A stretch of DNA of 16,991 nucleotides from Clostridiales bacterium. GTDB lineage: Bacteria; Bacillota; Clostridia; Oscillospirales; Oscillospiraceae. Positions within the stretch are counted from its first letter, which is position 1, and each line of letters opens with the position of its first letter. The stretch lies in contig JAJBTD010000220.1 of NCBI GenBank assembly GCA_020861055.1, positions 1 to 16,991 on the forward strand. The letters are read 5' to 3'. This document shows positions 1 to 6,476 of this stretch, in pieces. Below the pieces are notes generated by a model. That model made no database searches. It was not told the DNA's origin and was given only the letters and a program-made list of their open reading frames with translations. A program made the position numbers and the translations under genes.

Positions 1-87
1 CGACCCCCGGAACCGACTGCGGCAGCTGAGAGCACGAGCCTGCTCCGCCCCTACTACCTCACCGACACCAGAGGGAAGCGGGGATGA
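1..87 (+). CDS. 3' end of an unidentified gene (partial)
   Basis: Frame 1 is open from the window edge to a TGA at 85-87, giving 28 codons that end in RPYYLTDTRGKRG. The stop overlaps the lspA start as ATGA, the usual arrangement of translationally coupled genes, and this is the main reason for choosing this frame. Frame 2 is also open here, so the call is not secure. The fragment is too short to assign a family. In related clostridia a DivIVA-type gene often precedes lspA, but nothing visible here confirms that. Confidence 0.45.
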   Translation, partial: RPPEPTAAAESTSLLRPYYLTDTRGKRG

Positions 88-572
88 GCACCGCCGTTTA
101 CTACCTGGTCGCCGCCCTGCTGGTGGCGGTCGACCAGGCGACCAAATACCTGACCCGGACATTTCTCGCCGGACAGGGCACCCTGGAGGTCATCCCCGGC
201 GTTCTGGGGCTGACCTATGTGGAGAACACCGGCATGGCCTTCTCCGCATTCAGCAATTTTACCCCTGTACTGGCGGCGCTGAGCCTGGCGGTCTCCGTCC
301 TTCTGGCGGTGACCATCCGGAAAAAATGGCTGCCCCAGCCCTTTTGCCAGTGGATGCTGACCCTGATTCTGGCGGGGGCGGTGGGCAACCTCATCGACCG
401 GGTCTTCTTCGGCTACGTCACCGATATGATCGAAGTGCTGTTCGTCCAGTTCGCCGTGTTCAACGTGGCGGACTGCTGCGTGGTGGTGGGGGCGATCCTG
501 CTGGCCGCCTATATCGTCCTGTTCTGGCGGGACGAGGAAAAGCCCTCCGCCGGGAACGAGGCGGAAAAGTGA
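84..572 (+). CDS. lspA: Lipoprotein signal peptidase (signal peptidase II)
   Basis: LspA is a membrane aspartyl protease that cleaves the signal peptide of prolipoproteins after lipidation of the +1 cysteine. The 162-residue length is normal. Family motifs are present: VDQATK near residue 16, VENTGMAFS with Asn48, GNLIDR with catalytic Asp105, and FNVADC with catalytic Asp130. Four hydrophobic segments (about 5-20, 60-78, 88-106, 127-147) match the four-helix topology, and the C-terminus is charged and cytosolic. The start follows a purine-rich GAGGGA at 71-76 and overlaps the upstream stop (ATGA). The end overlaps the GTG start of the pseudouridine synthase gene, a common lspA-rluD pairing in Firmicutes. 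Confidence 0.97.
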   Translation: MSTAVYYLVAALLVAVDQATKYLTRTFLAGQGTLEVIPGVLGLTYVENTGMAFSAFSNFTPVLAALSLAVSVLLAVTIRKKWLPQPFCQWMLTLILAGAVGNLIDRVFFGYVTDMIEVLFVQFAVFNVADCCVVVGAILLAAYIVLFWRDEEKPSAGNEAEK

Positions 573-1498
573 CCCCCCTGCTGCTCACAGCGGAGCGCAC
601 CGGCCAGCGGGCGGACCAGTTTCTGGCCGGGACGGTGGAGGGGCTGACCCGCTCCGCCGCCCAGCGGCTGCTGGAGCAGGGGGCCGTGACCGCAGGCGGT
701 AAAGTCCTGAAAAAGAACGACCGGCTGGAGGCCGGGACGGTCCTCCGGGTGACGCTGCCTGAGCCGGAGCCCCTGGACGTGCTGCCCCAGGACATCCCCC
801 TGGACGTGGTCTACGAGGACGGGGACGTGATCGTGGTGAACAAGCCGGTGGGGATGGTGGTGCATCCCGCGCCGGGACACCCGGACGGGACGCTGGTCAA
901 CGCCTTGCTGTACCACTGCGGGGACTCCCTCTCCGGCATCAACGGCCAGCTCCGCCCCGGCATCGTCCACCGCATCGACCGGGACACCAGCGGCCTCATC
1001 ATCGCCGCCAAAAATGACGCCGCCCACCTGGCCCTCTCTGAGCAGCTCCAGGACCACTCCCTGGCCCGGACCTACGAGGCCGTGGCCGTGGGCAGCTTTC
1101 GGGAGGACGCCGGGACGGTGGACGCCCCCATCGCCCGCCACCGGACCGACCGGAAGCGGATGGCGGTGGACCCCGCAGGCCGCCCGGCCGTGACCCACTG
1201 GCAGGTGCTGGGCCGGGGCAGGGGCTGCACCTACCTCCGCTGTCGGCTGGAGACGGGACGCACCCATCAGATCCGGGTCCACCTGGCCTCTGTCGGACAC
1301 CCTCTGCTGGGAGATACGGTCTACGGGGCGAAAAAGCCGGTCCCCGGTCTGGCGGGACAGTGTCTTCACGCCCGCGCCCTGACCTTCCGACACCCCGCCA
1401 CCAGGGAGACGATGCATCTCACCTGCCCTCTGCCGGACTGGTTCCTCGCCCAGCTCCACCGCCTGGAGCTGGAGCCGGCCCCGCCGCCGGAGGAGTGA
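569..1498 (+). CDS. rluD: RluA/RluD-family pseudouridine synthase
   Basis: The 309-residue protein probably isomerises uridines in 23S rRNA. An N-terminal S4-like RNA-binding domain (about residues 12-70) precedes the catalytic domain. The signature HRIDRDTSG lies at 134-142 with catalytic Asp137, and RTHQIRVHL lies at 231-239, followed by GHPLLGDTVYG. The chosen start is the GTG at 569, which overlaps the lspA stop (GTGA). It begins the protein just before the S4 domain, and a weak purine-rich stretch lies upstream. An in-frame ATG at 326 is rejected because it would put about 80 low-complexity residues on top of lspA. RluD-like is the best fit, but the exact target uridines cannot be read from the sequence, so the symbol is by family. 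An intrinsic terminator follows. Confidence 0.93.
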   Translation: MTPLLLTAERTGQRADQFLAGTVEGLTRSAAQRLLEQGAVTAGGKVLKKNDRLEAGTVLRVTLPEPEPLDVLPQDIPLDVVYEDGDVIVVNKPVGMVVHPAPGHPDGTLVNALLYHCGDSLSGINGQLRPGIVHRIDRDTSGLIIAAKNDAAHLALSEQLQDHSLARTYEAVAVGSFREDAGTVDAPIARHRTDRKRMAVDPAGRPAVTHWQVLGRGRGCTYLRCRLETGRTHQIRVHLASVGHPLLGDTVYGAKKPVPGLAGQCLHARALTFRHPATRETMHLTCPLPDWFLAQLHRLELEPAPPPEE

Positions 1499-1538
1499 GC
1501 GGAACAGGAGAACAGAGAAAACGCCCAATGGGACATAT

Positions 1539-1572
1539 GGGAGGCTGCCGATCTGCGGCGGCCTCCCTTTTT
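1539..1572 (+). terminator. Rho-independent terminator after rluD
   Basis: The stem is GGGAGGC-TGCCG (1539-1550) paired with CGGCG-GCCTCCC (1556-1567). That gives 12 pairs including one G-T wobble, around a five-base loop, followed directly by TTTTT at 1568-1572. It lies 41 nt past the rluD stop and should end the lspA-rluD transcript. Confidence 0.92.
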
Positions 1573-1616
1573 CCTGTTTTCGGCGCATTCCGGGGCGGGG
1601 TGGGGGAAGGCGGCGC

Positions 1617-1645
1617 TTGTGCCGTGGAGAAGAATGTGCTATAAT
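1617..1645 (+). promoter_or_regulatory. Sigma-A-type promoter with extended -10
   Basis: A perfect TATAAT (1640-1645) is preceded by TG at 1637-1638, which makes an extended -10. A weak -35, TTGTGC (1617-1622), lies 17 bases upstream. It sits between the rluD terminator and the glycerophosphotransferase start and leaves a leader of about 57 nt. That leader contains a small hairpin, ACCGG/CCGGT (1660-1675). Confidence 0.75.
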
Positions 1646-1708
1646 TTGTCCCAAAGACGACCGGCCCTGTCCGGTTCGGAGAAAGCGTGCAAAAAAGGAG
1701 ACGATCCC

Positions 1709-4700
1709 ATGGCGGAAGCCCGTCCCGGCTGGAAGAAGCTGAAGAACAACGCTGCCAATACGATCGCGCCGAAGCCGTTGGGCGTGGAGCTGCTCCCCTC
1801 CGACGGGGGACGGCTCCGGATGTCCTGCCGGAGCGGCGCGTTTCCGGAGGGAGAACTGCTCCTGCTGCTGTCCAACTGGGCGGAGACGGAGCATTGGTAT
1901 GTCCCCGCCTGGCTGGAGGAGGGCGTGCTGACAGCCGATCTCTCCGGCGTGGAGGAGGTCTGGGACCCCCAGGACGGGAAGCCATTTATCGTCTCCCTGG
2001 TCAAGCGGGAGGGAAAGCGGCTGACCCTGTATCCCCTCCGGGCCAGACGATATCTGGACCGGCTCAAGCCGGGGGGCCGCTGCGACTATTTCTTCAACGA
2101 CCAAAAGCTGTGGAGCGACCCGGTGGCCCGCTTTGACCGGGAGGGGGAGCGCTATGAGGCGGTCCCGCGATATCTGTTAAAGGAACAGAAGACAGTGGTG
2201 GTGGCGCTGACGGTGCTCCACCGGGAGCTGCGGTACTGGGAGCAGTTCGCCTACGGCCTGGAGGGGTTTGTCATCCGGGACGGGCGGCTGCTGCTGGGGG
2301 CCAGAGCGCCGAAGAACGCCCCGGCCCTGACGGGTTTCTCCCTGCACCGGGCCGACGGGTCCCCGGAGGAACAGCAGTTTTTCCCCGCCAGAGAGTCCCT
2401 CTCTGACGACGGACTGACCGTGGGGGCTGTGGAGCTGTCCGCTCTGCCCATGGACGGGGCGGAGTACGCTCTCTCCGGGGTGCTGACGGAGGAGGACGGG
2501 ACGCGGTTCCACGTCCCCCTGTCCATCACTGACCGCAAGGCGTTCCAGGCGGCGGAGCTGCTGGCCAACGGCGAGCCGGTGACCCGGTCGGAGAGACTTG
2601 GATGCTATTTTCGGATAGACGACCTGTGCCGCCCGTTCTTTCGGGCGGCGGAGCGCCCTCTCACCTGCCAGGACGGGCCGGAGGGCACGACGCTCCGGGA
2701 GGCGGTGGAGAATCAGCTGCTGCCGGAGCTGGGCCATTGGGCGATCCGGGACCTGGGAGGTCAGGACTGGCAGTGGCGGTTCGAGATCCCCGGCGTGTCC
2801 CTGGAGGACGGGGCGGAGCTGCTCCTCGTGGCGGAGAGCAAGGGAGAGCGGCTGTACTGCCCGGTACAGATCTCCTTCACCGGCCCTCAGGGGTGCCTGC
2901 TGGCGGCAGACCTGACCTCCGTGGCGGAGCGGGTGCAAAACAGCCGGATCGTCCGCTGGGAGCTGACCCTGGCCGTCCGCCAGGGGACATGCTGGCAGCA
3001 TGTGCAGCTGCGCTGCCCGGGGCGGATGACCCGGAAAAAGCTGGCGGCGGACAAGCCGTACCGGAGCGTCCGCTATACCTATGGAAAGCCTCTGGGCGTG
3101 ATAGAGATGGGCGAGCAACAGGTGGAGGGGGTCATCTGCTGTCCCTCGGCGGGATACTGCAAGCTGCAAACGGCGGACTGCACCCGGCGGTACGAGCGGC
3201 AGCTGACCTGCTGGGTGGAGCAGATACGCCTCCGGTTCGGAAAGCTCCAGATCAGCGTGCGCTGCCCGGAGGAGATTCCGGGCACATGGACCTCCTTTGC
3301 CCTGGTGCACCGGTATAAGCTGGAGGTGGACCGGAAGATCTATCTGGCGCCGGCCCGAAAGGTGGTCAGGCGGGACGGCGGGATTTGGATGACGGGAGAG
3401 ATCAGACTGTCCGACTTCCAGTTCGAGCCGATCTGGTGGGATATCCGGGCGGCGTTTCAGGGGGAGGACGGCCAGACCTATCTGGCGTATGTCCAGGCCC
3501 CGAAGAAAAAGAAAAAGGCGGCGAGCAAGTGGGAGCGGCGCTGGGGGCAGGTGGAACGGACTCTGTTTCCCGGAAGCTGCCGTCAGGGAGAGGGGCTGAC
3601 CGTCTCTCTCTACGAGACGCAGAACGACCGCTATGCCCTGGCCTGCCAGGAGTACAGCCCCTACAGCGGCCTGGCCTTCCGGCTGAAGGAACGGCTGGCC
3701 CTGGTGCTGTTCCGGCTGTTCCGAAAGCGGCTGAAGCAGAAAAATATCTTCCTTTGCTATGAGAAATACTGCTGCATGGCCCAGGACAATGGATTCTATT
3801 TCTTCCGCCACTGTATGGAAAACGGCATGGAGGAGAAGATGCACCGGAGCATCTACTTCATCATCGACAAAAAGCAGCCGGACTATCAGGAGCGGCTGCT
3901 GCCCTATCGGGACCATGTGATCCAGTTTATGAGTCTGAGGCACATGATCTATCTCCTGGCCGCCCGGCTGCTCATCTCCAGCGACTCCAAGGCCCACGCC
4001 TATGCCTGGAGGACAAAGGAGAGCATTATCCTGCCCCGAGTGATGAATACCAAGAAGCTGGTCTTCCTGGGACACGGCGTTACTGCACTGAAACGGGTGA
4101 GCTTTTACCATAAGGGGGCGTCCTACGGGGCAAACCTGTTCGTCGTGGCCAGCGAGCGGGAGCGGGAGATCGTCGTCACACAGATGAAGTACGCCCCGGA
4201 GGATGTGATCGTCACCGGACTGACCAGGTGGGACGTATTAAAGGATAAGGGCCTGAAGGAGCGGCACGTCCTGGTCATGCCCACCTGGCGCAACTGGCTG
4301 GAGGAGGCGCAGGATCTGGTGTTCCGGGCCAGCGACTATTACCGGAACTATATGTCTCTGCTCAACGATCCCCGCCTGGCTGACCTGCTGGAGCGGCAGG
4401 ACCTGTATCTGGATTTCTATATCCATCCAAAATTCCGGGACTATCTCAGCGACTTCTCCATTCAGGAGGGGGGCCGGGTGCGGCTGATCCCCTTCGGTTC
4501 GGAACCCCTCAACGAGCTGATGATGGGCTGTAAAATGCTGGTGACCGACTACTCCAGCGTCTGCTGGGACGTGTACTACCAGGGCAAGCCGGTGCTGTTC
4601 TATCAGTTCGACGTGGACAAGTACAATGAAACCACCGGGGCCTATATCGACCTGGAGACTGAGCTGTTCGGCGATCGGGTGATGACGACGGAGGAGCTGC

Positions 4701-4840
4701 TGGGCAAGCTGGAGGAGTACGCCGAAAACGACTTCCGGCTCCCGGAGGTCTATGCGGAGCTGCGGCCCCGGATGTACGCCTATCTCGACCACAACAACAG
4801 CCAGCGGGTCTGTGAGGAGATCATGAAGCGGAACTGGTGA
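1709..4840 (+). CDS. CDP-glycerol glycerophosphotransferase (TagF/TagB-like) with a large N-terminal region
   Basis: The 1043-residue protein probably transfers glycerol-phosphate or a similar polyol-phosphate from a CDP donor in wall teichoic acid or related glycopolymer synthesis, at the inner face of the membrane. The C-terminal third (about 670-1043) carries family motifs: GHG at 788-790 with Lys795, PTWR at 858-861, HPKF at 906-909 and TDYSS at 946-950 before the DVYYQGKPVLFYQFD stretch. A basic amphipathic stretch (about 655-677) may bind the membrane. The first ~640 residues are beta-rich and match no domain I recognise; two segments (about 48-112 and 369-432) resemble each other. ATG 1709 is chosen because GGAG at 1697-1700 lies 8 nt upstream; an in-frame TTG at 1619 is rejected because it falls inside the promoter. 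The gene is alone between its promoter and a hairpin. Substrate and acceptor are unknown. Confidence 0.88.
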   Translation: MAEARPGWKKLKNNAANTIAPKPLGVELLPSDGGRLRMSCRSGAFPEGELLLLLSNWAETEHWYVPAWLEEGVLTADLSGVEEVWDPQDGKPFIVSLVKREGKRLTLYPLRARRYLDRLKPGGRCDYFFNDQKLWSDPVARFDREGERYEAVPRYLLKEQKTVVVALTVLHRELRYWEQFAYGLEGFVIRDGRLLLGARAPKNAPALTGFSLHRADGSPEEQQFFPARESLSDDGLTVGAVELSALPMDGAEYALSGVLTEEDGTRFHVPLSITDRKAFQAAELLANGEPVTRSERLGCYFRIDDLCRPFFRAAERPLTCQDGPEGTTLREAVENQLLPELGHWAIRDLGGQDWQWRFEIPGVSLEDGAELLLVAESKGERLYCPVQISFTGPQGCLLAADLTSVAERVQNSRIVRWELTLAVRQGTCWQHVQLRCPGRMTRKKLAADKPYRSVRYTYGKPLGVIEMGEQQVEGVICCPSAGYCKLQTADCTRRYERQLTCWVEQIRLRFGKLQISVRCPEEIPGTWTSFALVHRYKLEVDRKIYLAPARKVVRRDGGIWMTGEIRLSDFQFEPIWWDIRAAFQGEDGQTYLAYVQAPKKKKKAASKWERRWGQVERTLFPGSCRQGEGLTVSLYETQNDRYALACQEYSPYSGLAFRLKERLALVLFRLFRKRLKQKNIFLCYEKYCCMAQDNGFYFFRHCMENGMEEKMHRSIYFIIDKKQPDYQERLLPYRDHVIQFMSLRHMIYLLAARLLISSDSKAHAYAWRTKESIILPRVMNTKKLVFLGHGVTALKRVSFYHKGASYGANLFVVASEREREIVVTQMKYAPEDVIVTGLTRWDVLKDKGLKERHVLVMPTWRNWLEEAQDLVFRASDYYRNYMSLLNDPRLADLLERQDLYLDFYIHPKFRDYLSDFSIQEGGRVRLIPFGSEPLNELMMGCKMLVTDYSSVCWDVYYQGKPVLFYQFDVDKYNETTGAYIDLETELFGDRVMTTEELLGKLEEYAENDFRLPEVYAELRPRMYAYLDHNNSQRVCEEIMKRNW

Positions 4841-4846
4841 GCGGTA

Positions 4847-4901
4847 CGCCACAGGCGGCCAGCGGCGCGGCGGAATGCCGGGCTGTCGGCTGCCTGTGGC
4901 G
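4847..4901 (+). repeat. Long imperfect inverted repeat (hairpin) after the glycerophosphotransferase gene
   Basis: Six bases after the stop, 4847-4871 pairs with 4877-4901. The outer ten pairs are perfect (CGCCACAGGC with GCCTGTGGCG). The helix then continues inward with wobble pairs and two mismatches (4861/4887 and 4867/4881) to a GGAAT loop at 4872-4876, for about 23 pairs in all. No T-run follows the right arm, so it is not a textbook intrinsic terminator. It may still protect the mRNA 3' end, slow polymerase, or be a dispersed extragenic repeat. Confidence 0.8.
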
Positions 4902-4950
4902 GAGCGCCTCTGTTTCGGCAAAAAAAGAAGAAAAAACAGACAAAAAATGC

Positions 4951-4979
4951 TTGACATCCGCCGATGTATCCGGTACAAT
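4951..4979 (+). promoter_or_regulatory. Strong promoter of the S10 ribosomal protein cluster
   Basis: A perfect -35 TTGACA (4951-4956), a 17-base spacer and TACAAT (4974-4979, 5 of 6 consensus) form a near-ideal housekeeping promoter. The region just upstream (4920-4947) is almost all A, with scattered G and C, and looks like an UP element. Transcription should begin near 4984-4986, about 283 nt before rpsJ. Confidence 0.9.
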
Positions 4980-4985
4980 AACCAA

Positions 4986-5268
4986 CGGTGCGCTCCGGCG
5001 CACTGTGCGATGATGCAGGAGATTGCGGGAGGATTCCCGGTAACTTCTGCGGAGTATGTCCGGGCTGGATCTGGGCGGCTGTGATGAACCACGATGCGGT
5101 TAGGGGTGTAGATCGCCTCGCATGGTGGGTACGGCCGACGGTTTTCGTCGGCTTTCCTTATGACGTGGAATGATACACACGGCACGGCGGTTGATTTCAG
5201 CCAAGCAGAACGATCCAAATAAAACCGGCTCATGTACAACAAGTACGAAACCCAAGGAGGAAAACACC
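4986..5268 (+). promoter_or_regulatory. Structured 5' leader of rpsJ (candidate attenuator)
   Basis: The untranslated leader between the promoter and rpsJ holds four local structures. (1) CGGTGCGC/GCGCACTG closes a TCCG tetraloop (4986-5005), right at the expected transcript start. (2) CGGGA/TCCCG spans 5026-5039. (3) An imperfect helix pairs 5087-5098 with 5119-5130, 10 of 12 positions, enclosing a G-rich loop. (4) A terminator-like hairpin spans 5134-5152. The last 100 nt are less structured and end in a strong SD, AAGGAGG, before the ATG at 5269. A long structured leader before S10 is consistent with autogenous or attenuation control, but no known leader family is recognised. Confidence 0.6.
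5134..5157 (+). terminator. Terminator-like hairpin inside the S10 leader
   Basis: GCCGACG (5134-5140) pairs perfectly with CGTCGGC (5146-5152) around a GTTTT loop and is followed by TTTCCTT. The pyrimidine tract is weaker than a full U-run, which fits partial termination. It lies about 110 nt before rpsJ, downstream of the promoter, so it would act on the S10 transcript itself. Confidence 0.6.
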
Positions 5269-5577
5269 ATGGCAAACCAAACCATCCGCGTCCGTCTGAA
5301 GGCCTATGACCATCAGCTCATCGACCAGAGCGCTGAGACCATCGTTCAGACCGCCAAGCGCAACGGCGCCACCGTCTCCGGCCCCATCCCTCTGCCCACC
5401 AAGAAGGAGATCGTCACCATCCTGCGTGCGACTCACAAGTATAAGGACAGCCGGGAGCAGTTCGAGCGGCGCACCCACAAGCGTCTGATCGACATCCAGA
5501 ACCCCACCCCCAAGACGGTGGAGGCCTTGATGAACCTTCAGCTCCCCGCAGGCGTGGAGATCGAGATCAAGCTGTAA
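5269..5577 (+). CDS. rpsJ: 30S ribosomal protein S10
   Basis: S10 is a 30S head protein that also acts as NusE in transcription antitermination. The 102-residue length equals the Bacillus protein. IRVRLKAYDHQLIDQS, the GPIPLPTKKE loop and the REQFERRTHKRLIDI segment are hallmark sequences. ATG 5269 is chosen because a perfect AAGGAGG lies just upstream and the protein then begins MANQTIRVRLK as in other bacteria. An in-frame ATG at 5170 would add 33 residues without family support. It ends in tandem stops (TAATAA), and a 148-nt gap follows, unusual inside this cluster. Nothing like the str operon (rpsL, rpsG, fusA, tuf) lies directly upstream. Confidence 0.98.
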   Translation: MANQTIRVRLKAYDHQLIDQSAETIVQTAKRNGATVSGPIPLPTKKEIVTILRATHKYKDSREQFERRTHKRLIDIQNPTPKTVEALMNLQLPAGVEIEIKL

Positions 5578-5615
5578 TAATCAGTCTGACATCTCACCCA
5601 CATTCCTTTGTTAGC

Positions 5616-5652
5616 ACCCGTTCTCCGCCTGCTTAGCCGTGAGCGGAGGGGT
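5616..5652 (+). promoter_or_regulatory. Bulged hairpin in the rpsJ-rplC gap
   Basis: ACCC (5616-5619) and CTCCGC (5623-5628) pair with GCGGAG (5643-5648) and GGGT (5649-5652). This makes a ten-pair helix with a three-base GTT bulge on the 5' side and a 14-base loop. A ten-base palindrome, GCAGCGCTGC, follows at 5662-5671. The 148-nt gap has no convincing promoter or T-run, so RNA-level control (protein binding, processing or translation) is the likely role. The element is predicted from pairing alone. Confidence 0.5.
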
Positions 5653-5725
5653 CATGTTGACGCAGCGCTGCCAGTCCAATGGGCATCTGCCTCAACCAAT
5701 AACCTGATAAGGAGGAAATTCCGAA

Positions 5726-6457
5726 ATGGAAAAAAAGGCGATCCTCGGCAAAAAGGTCGGTATGACCCAGATCTTTGACGAAGCCGGCAAGGTGATCCCC
5801 GTCACCGTCATCGAGGCGGGGCCCTGCACCGTGGTTCAGAAAAAGACCGCCGAGAAGGACGGCTACGAGGCCGTCCAGCTGGGCTTCCAGCCCACCACCG
5901 AGAAGCATCTGACCAAGGGCCAGAAGGGCCACCTGGCCAAGGCCGGTGTGAGCGAGATGCTCCGCGTCCTGAAGGAAGTCGATGTGGACAGCTACGACCA
6001 GCTCAGCGTAGGCGACGTGCTCAAGGCCGACGTCTTCGAGGTGGGCGATAAGGTGGACGCTGTGGGCATCAGCAAGGGCAAGGGCTACGCCGGCGTCATC
6101 AAGCGCCACGGCGCCCAGCGCACCCCCATGAGCCACGGCGGCGGCCCCGTCCATCGTCATGCCGGCTCCATGGGCTCCACCTCGACCCCCAGCCGTATCC
6201 GCAAGGGCAAGATCGGCGCCGGTCAGATGGGCAACGAGCAGGTCACCATCCAGAACCTGGAGATCGTCCAGGTGGACCCTGAGATCAATCTGCTGGCTGT
6301 CAAGGGCGCGATTCCCGGCCCCAAGGGCGGCGTTGTGGTCATCAAGAGCACCTCGAAGGTCAATGTGGCCAAGAAGGGCGACGCCGGTATCTCCAGCAAC
6401 CCGCAGAAGGCTTCCGCCCGTGTGAACCCACAGAAGGCTTCCGCAAGAAAGCACTAA
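5726..6457 (+). CDS. rplC: 50S ribosomal protein L3
   Basis: L3 organises the 3' end of 23S rRNA and reaches the peptidyl transferase centre. KKVGMTQIFDEAGKVIPVTVIEAGPC is the typical N-terminus. The extended loop appears as SHGGGPVHRHAGSMGS followed by GQMGNEQVTIQNLEIV. At 243 residues it is about 30 longer than the Bacillus protein. The extra length is mostly a C-terminal tail with two copies of NPQKASAR. A strong AAGGAGGA at 5709-5716 supports the start. rplD follows after 19 nt. Confidence 0.98.
   Translation: MEKKAILGKKVGMTQIFDEAGKVIPVTVIEAGPCTVVQKKTAEKDGYEAVQLGFQPTTEKHLTKGQKGHLAKAGVSEMLRVLKEVDVDSYDQLSVGDVLKADVFEVGDKVDAVGISKGKGYAGVIKRHGAQRTPMSHGGGPVHRHAGSMGSTSTPSRIRKGKIGAGQMGNEQVTIQNLEIVQVDPEINLLAVKGAIPGPKGGVVVIKSTSKVNVAKKGDAGISSNPQKASARVNPQKASARKH
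6398..6451 (+). repeat. 27-bp tandem duplication in the L3 C-terminal tail
   Basis: Two direct 27-bp units (6398-6424 and 6425-6451) encode NPQKASARV and NPQKASARK just before the rplC stop. The DNA copies differ mainly at third codon positions and near the end of the second unit, so the duplication is not brand new and the peptide appears to be kept. Confidence 0.85.
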
Positions 6458-6476
6458 GGGAAAGGAGAGTACCACA

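Noticed and set aside
326..568. Upstream in-frame ATG as the start of the pseudouridine synthase gene
   Set aside because: It would add about 80 low-complexity residues inside lspA; the GTG at 569 with GTGA overlap fits the family N-terminus.
3500..3517. A-rich AAGAAAAAGAAAAAG stretch as a programmed frameshift site
   Set aside because: The frame continues unbroken to the catalytic domain with no overlapping frame of interest; it simply encodes a Lys linker.
2177..4111. Long antisense open frame opposite the glycerophosphotransferase gene; similar ones lie opposite rluD, rplB, rpsC and secY
   Set aside because: GC-rich coding sequence leaves few stops on the opposite strand. The products are low-complexity and match no family, while the plus-strand proteins are clearly recognisable.
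5010..5084. 24-codon frame in the S10 leader that could be a leader peptide
   Set aside because: It has no SD before the ATGATG, no run of regulatory codons, and it overlaps predicted stems.
5191..5219. TTGATT before rpsJ as a second promoter
   Set aside because: The expected -10 position reads TCCAAA, with too few matches; the upstream promoter is far better.
5170..5268. Upstream in-frame start giving S10 a 33-residue extension
   Set aside because: It has no SD and no family support; the ATG at 5269 has a perfect SD and gives the standard 102 residues.
5657..5685. TTGACG in the rpsJ-rplC gap as a second promoter
   Set aside because: No -10-like hexamer occurs at 16-18 bases; the position holds GC-rich TGGGCA.
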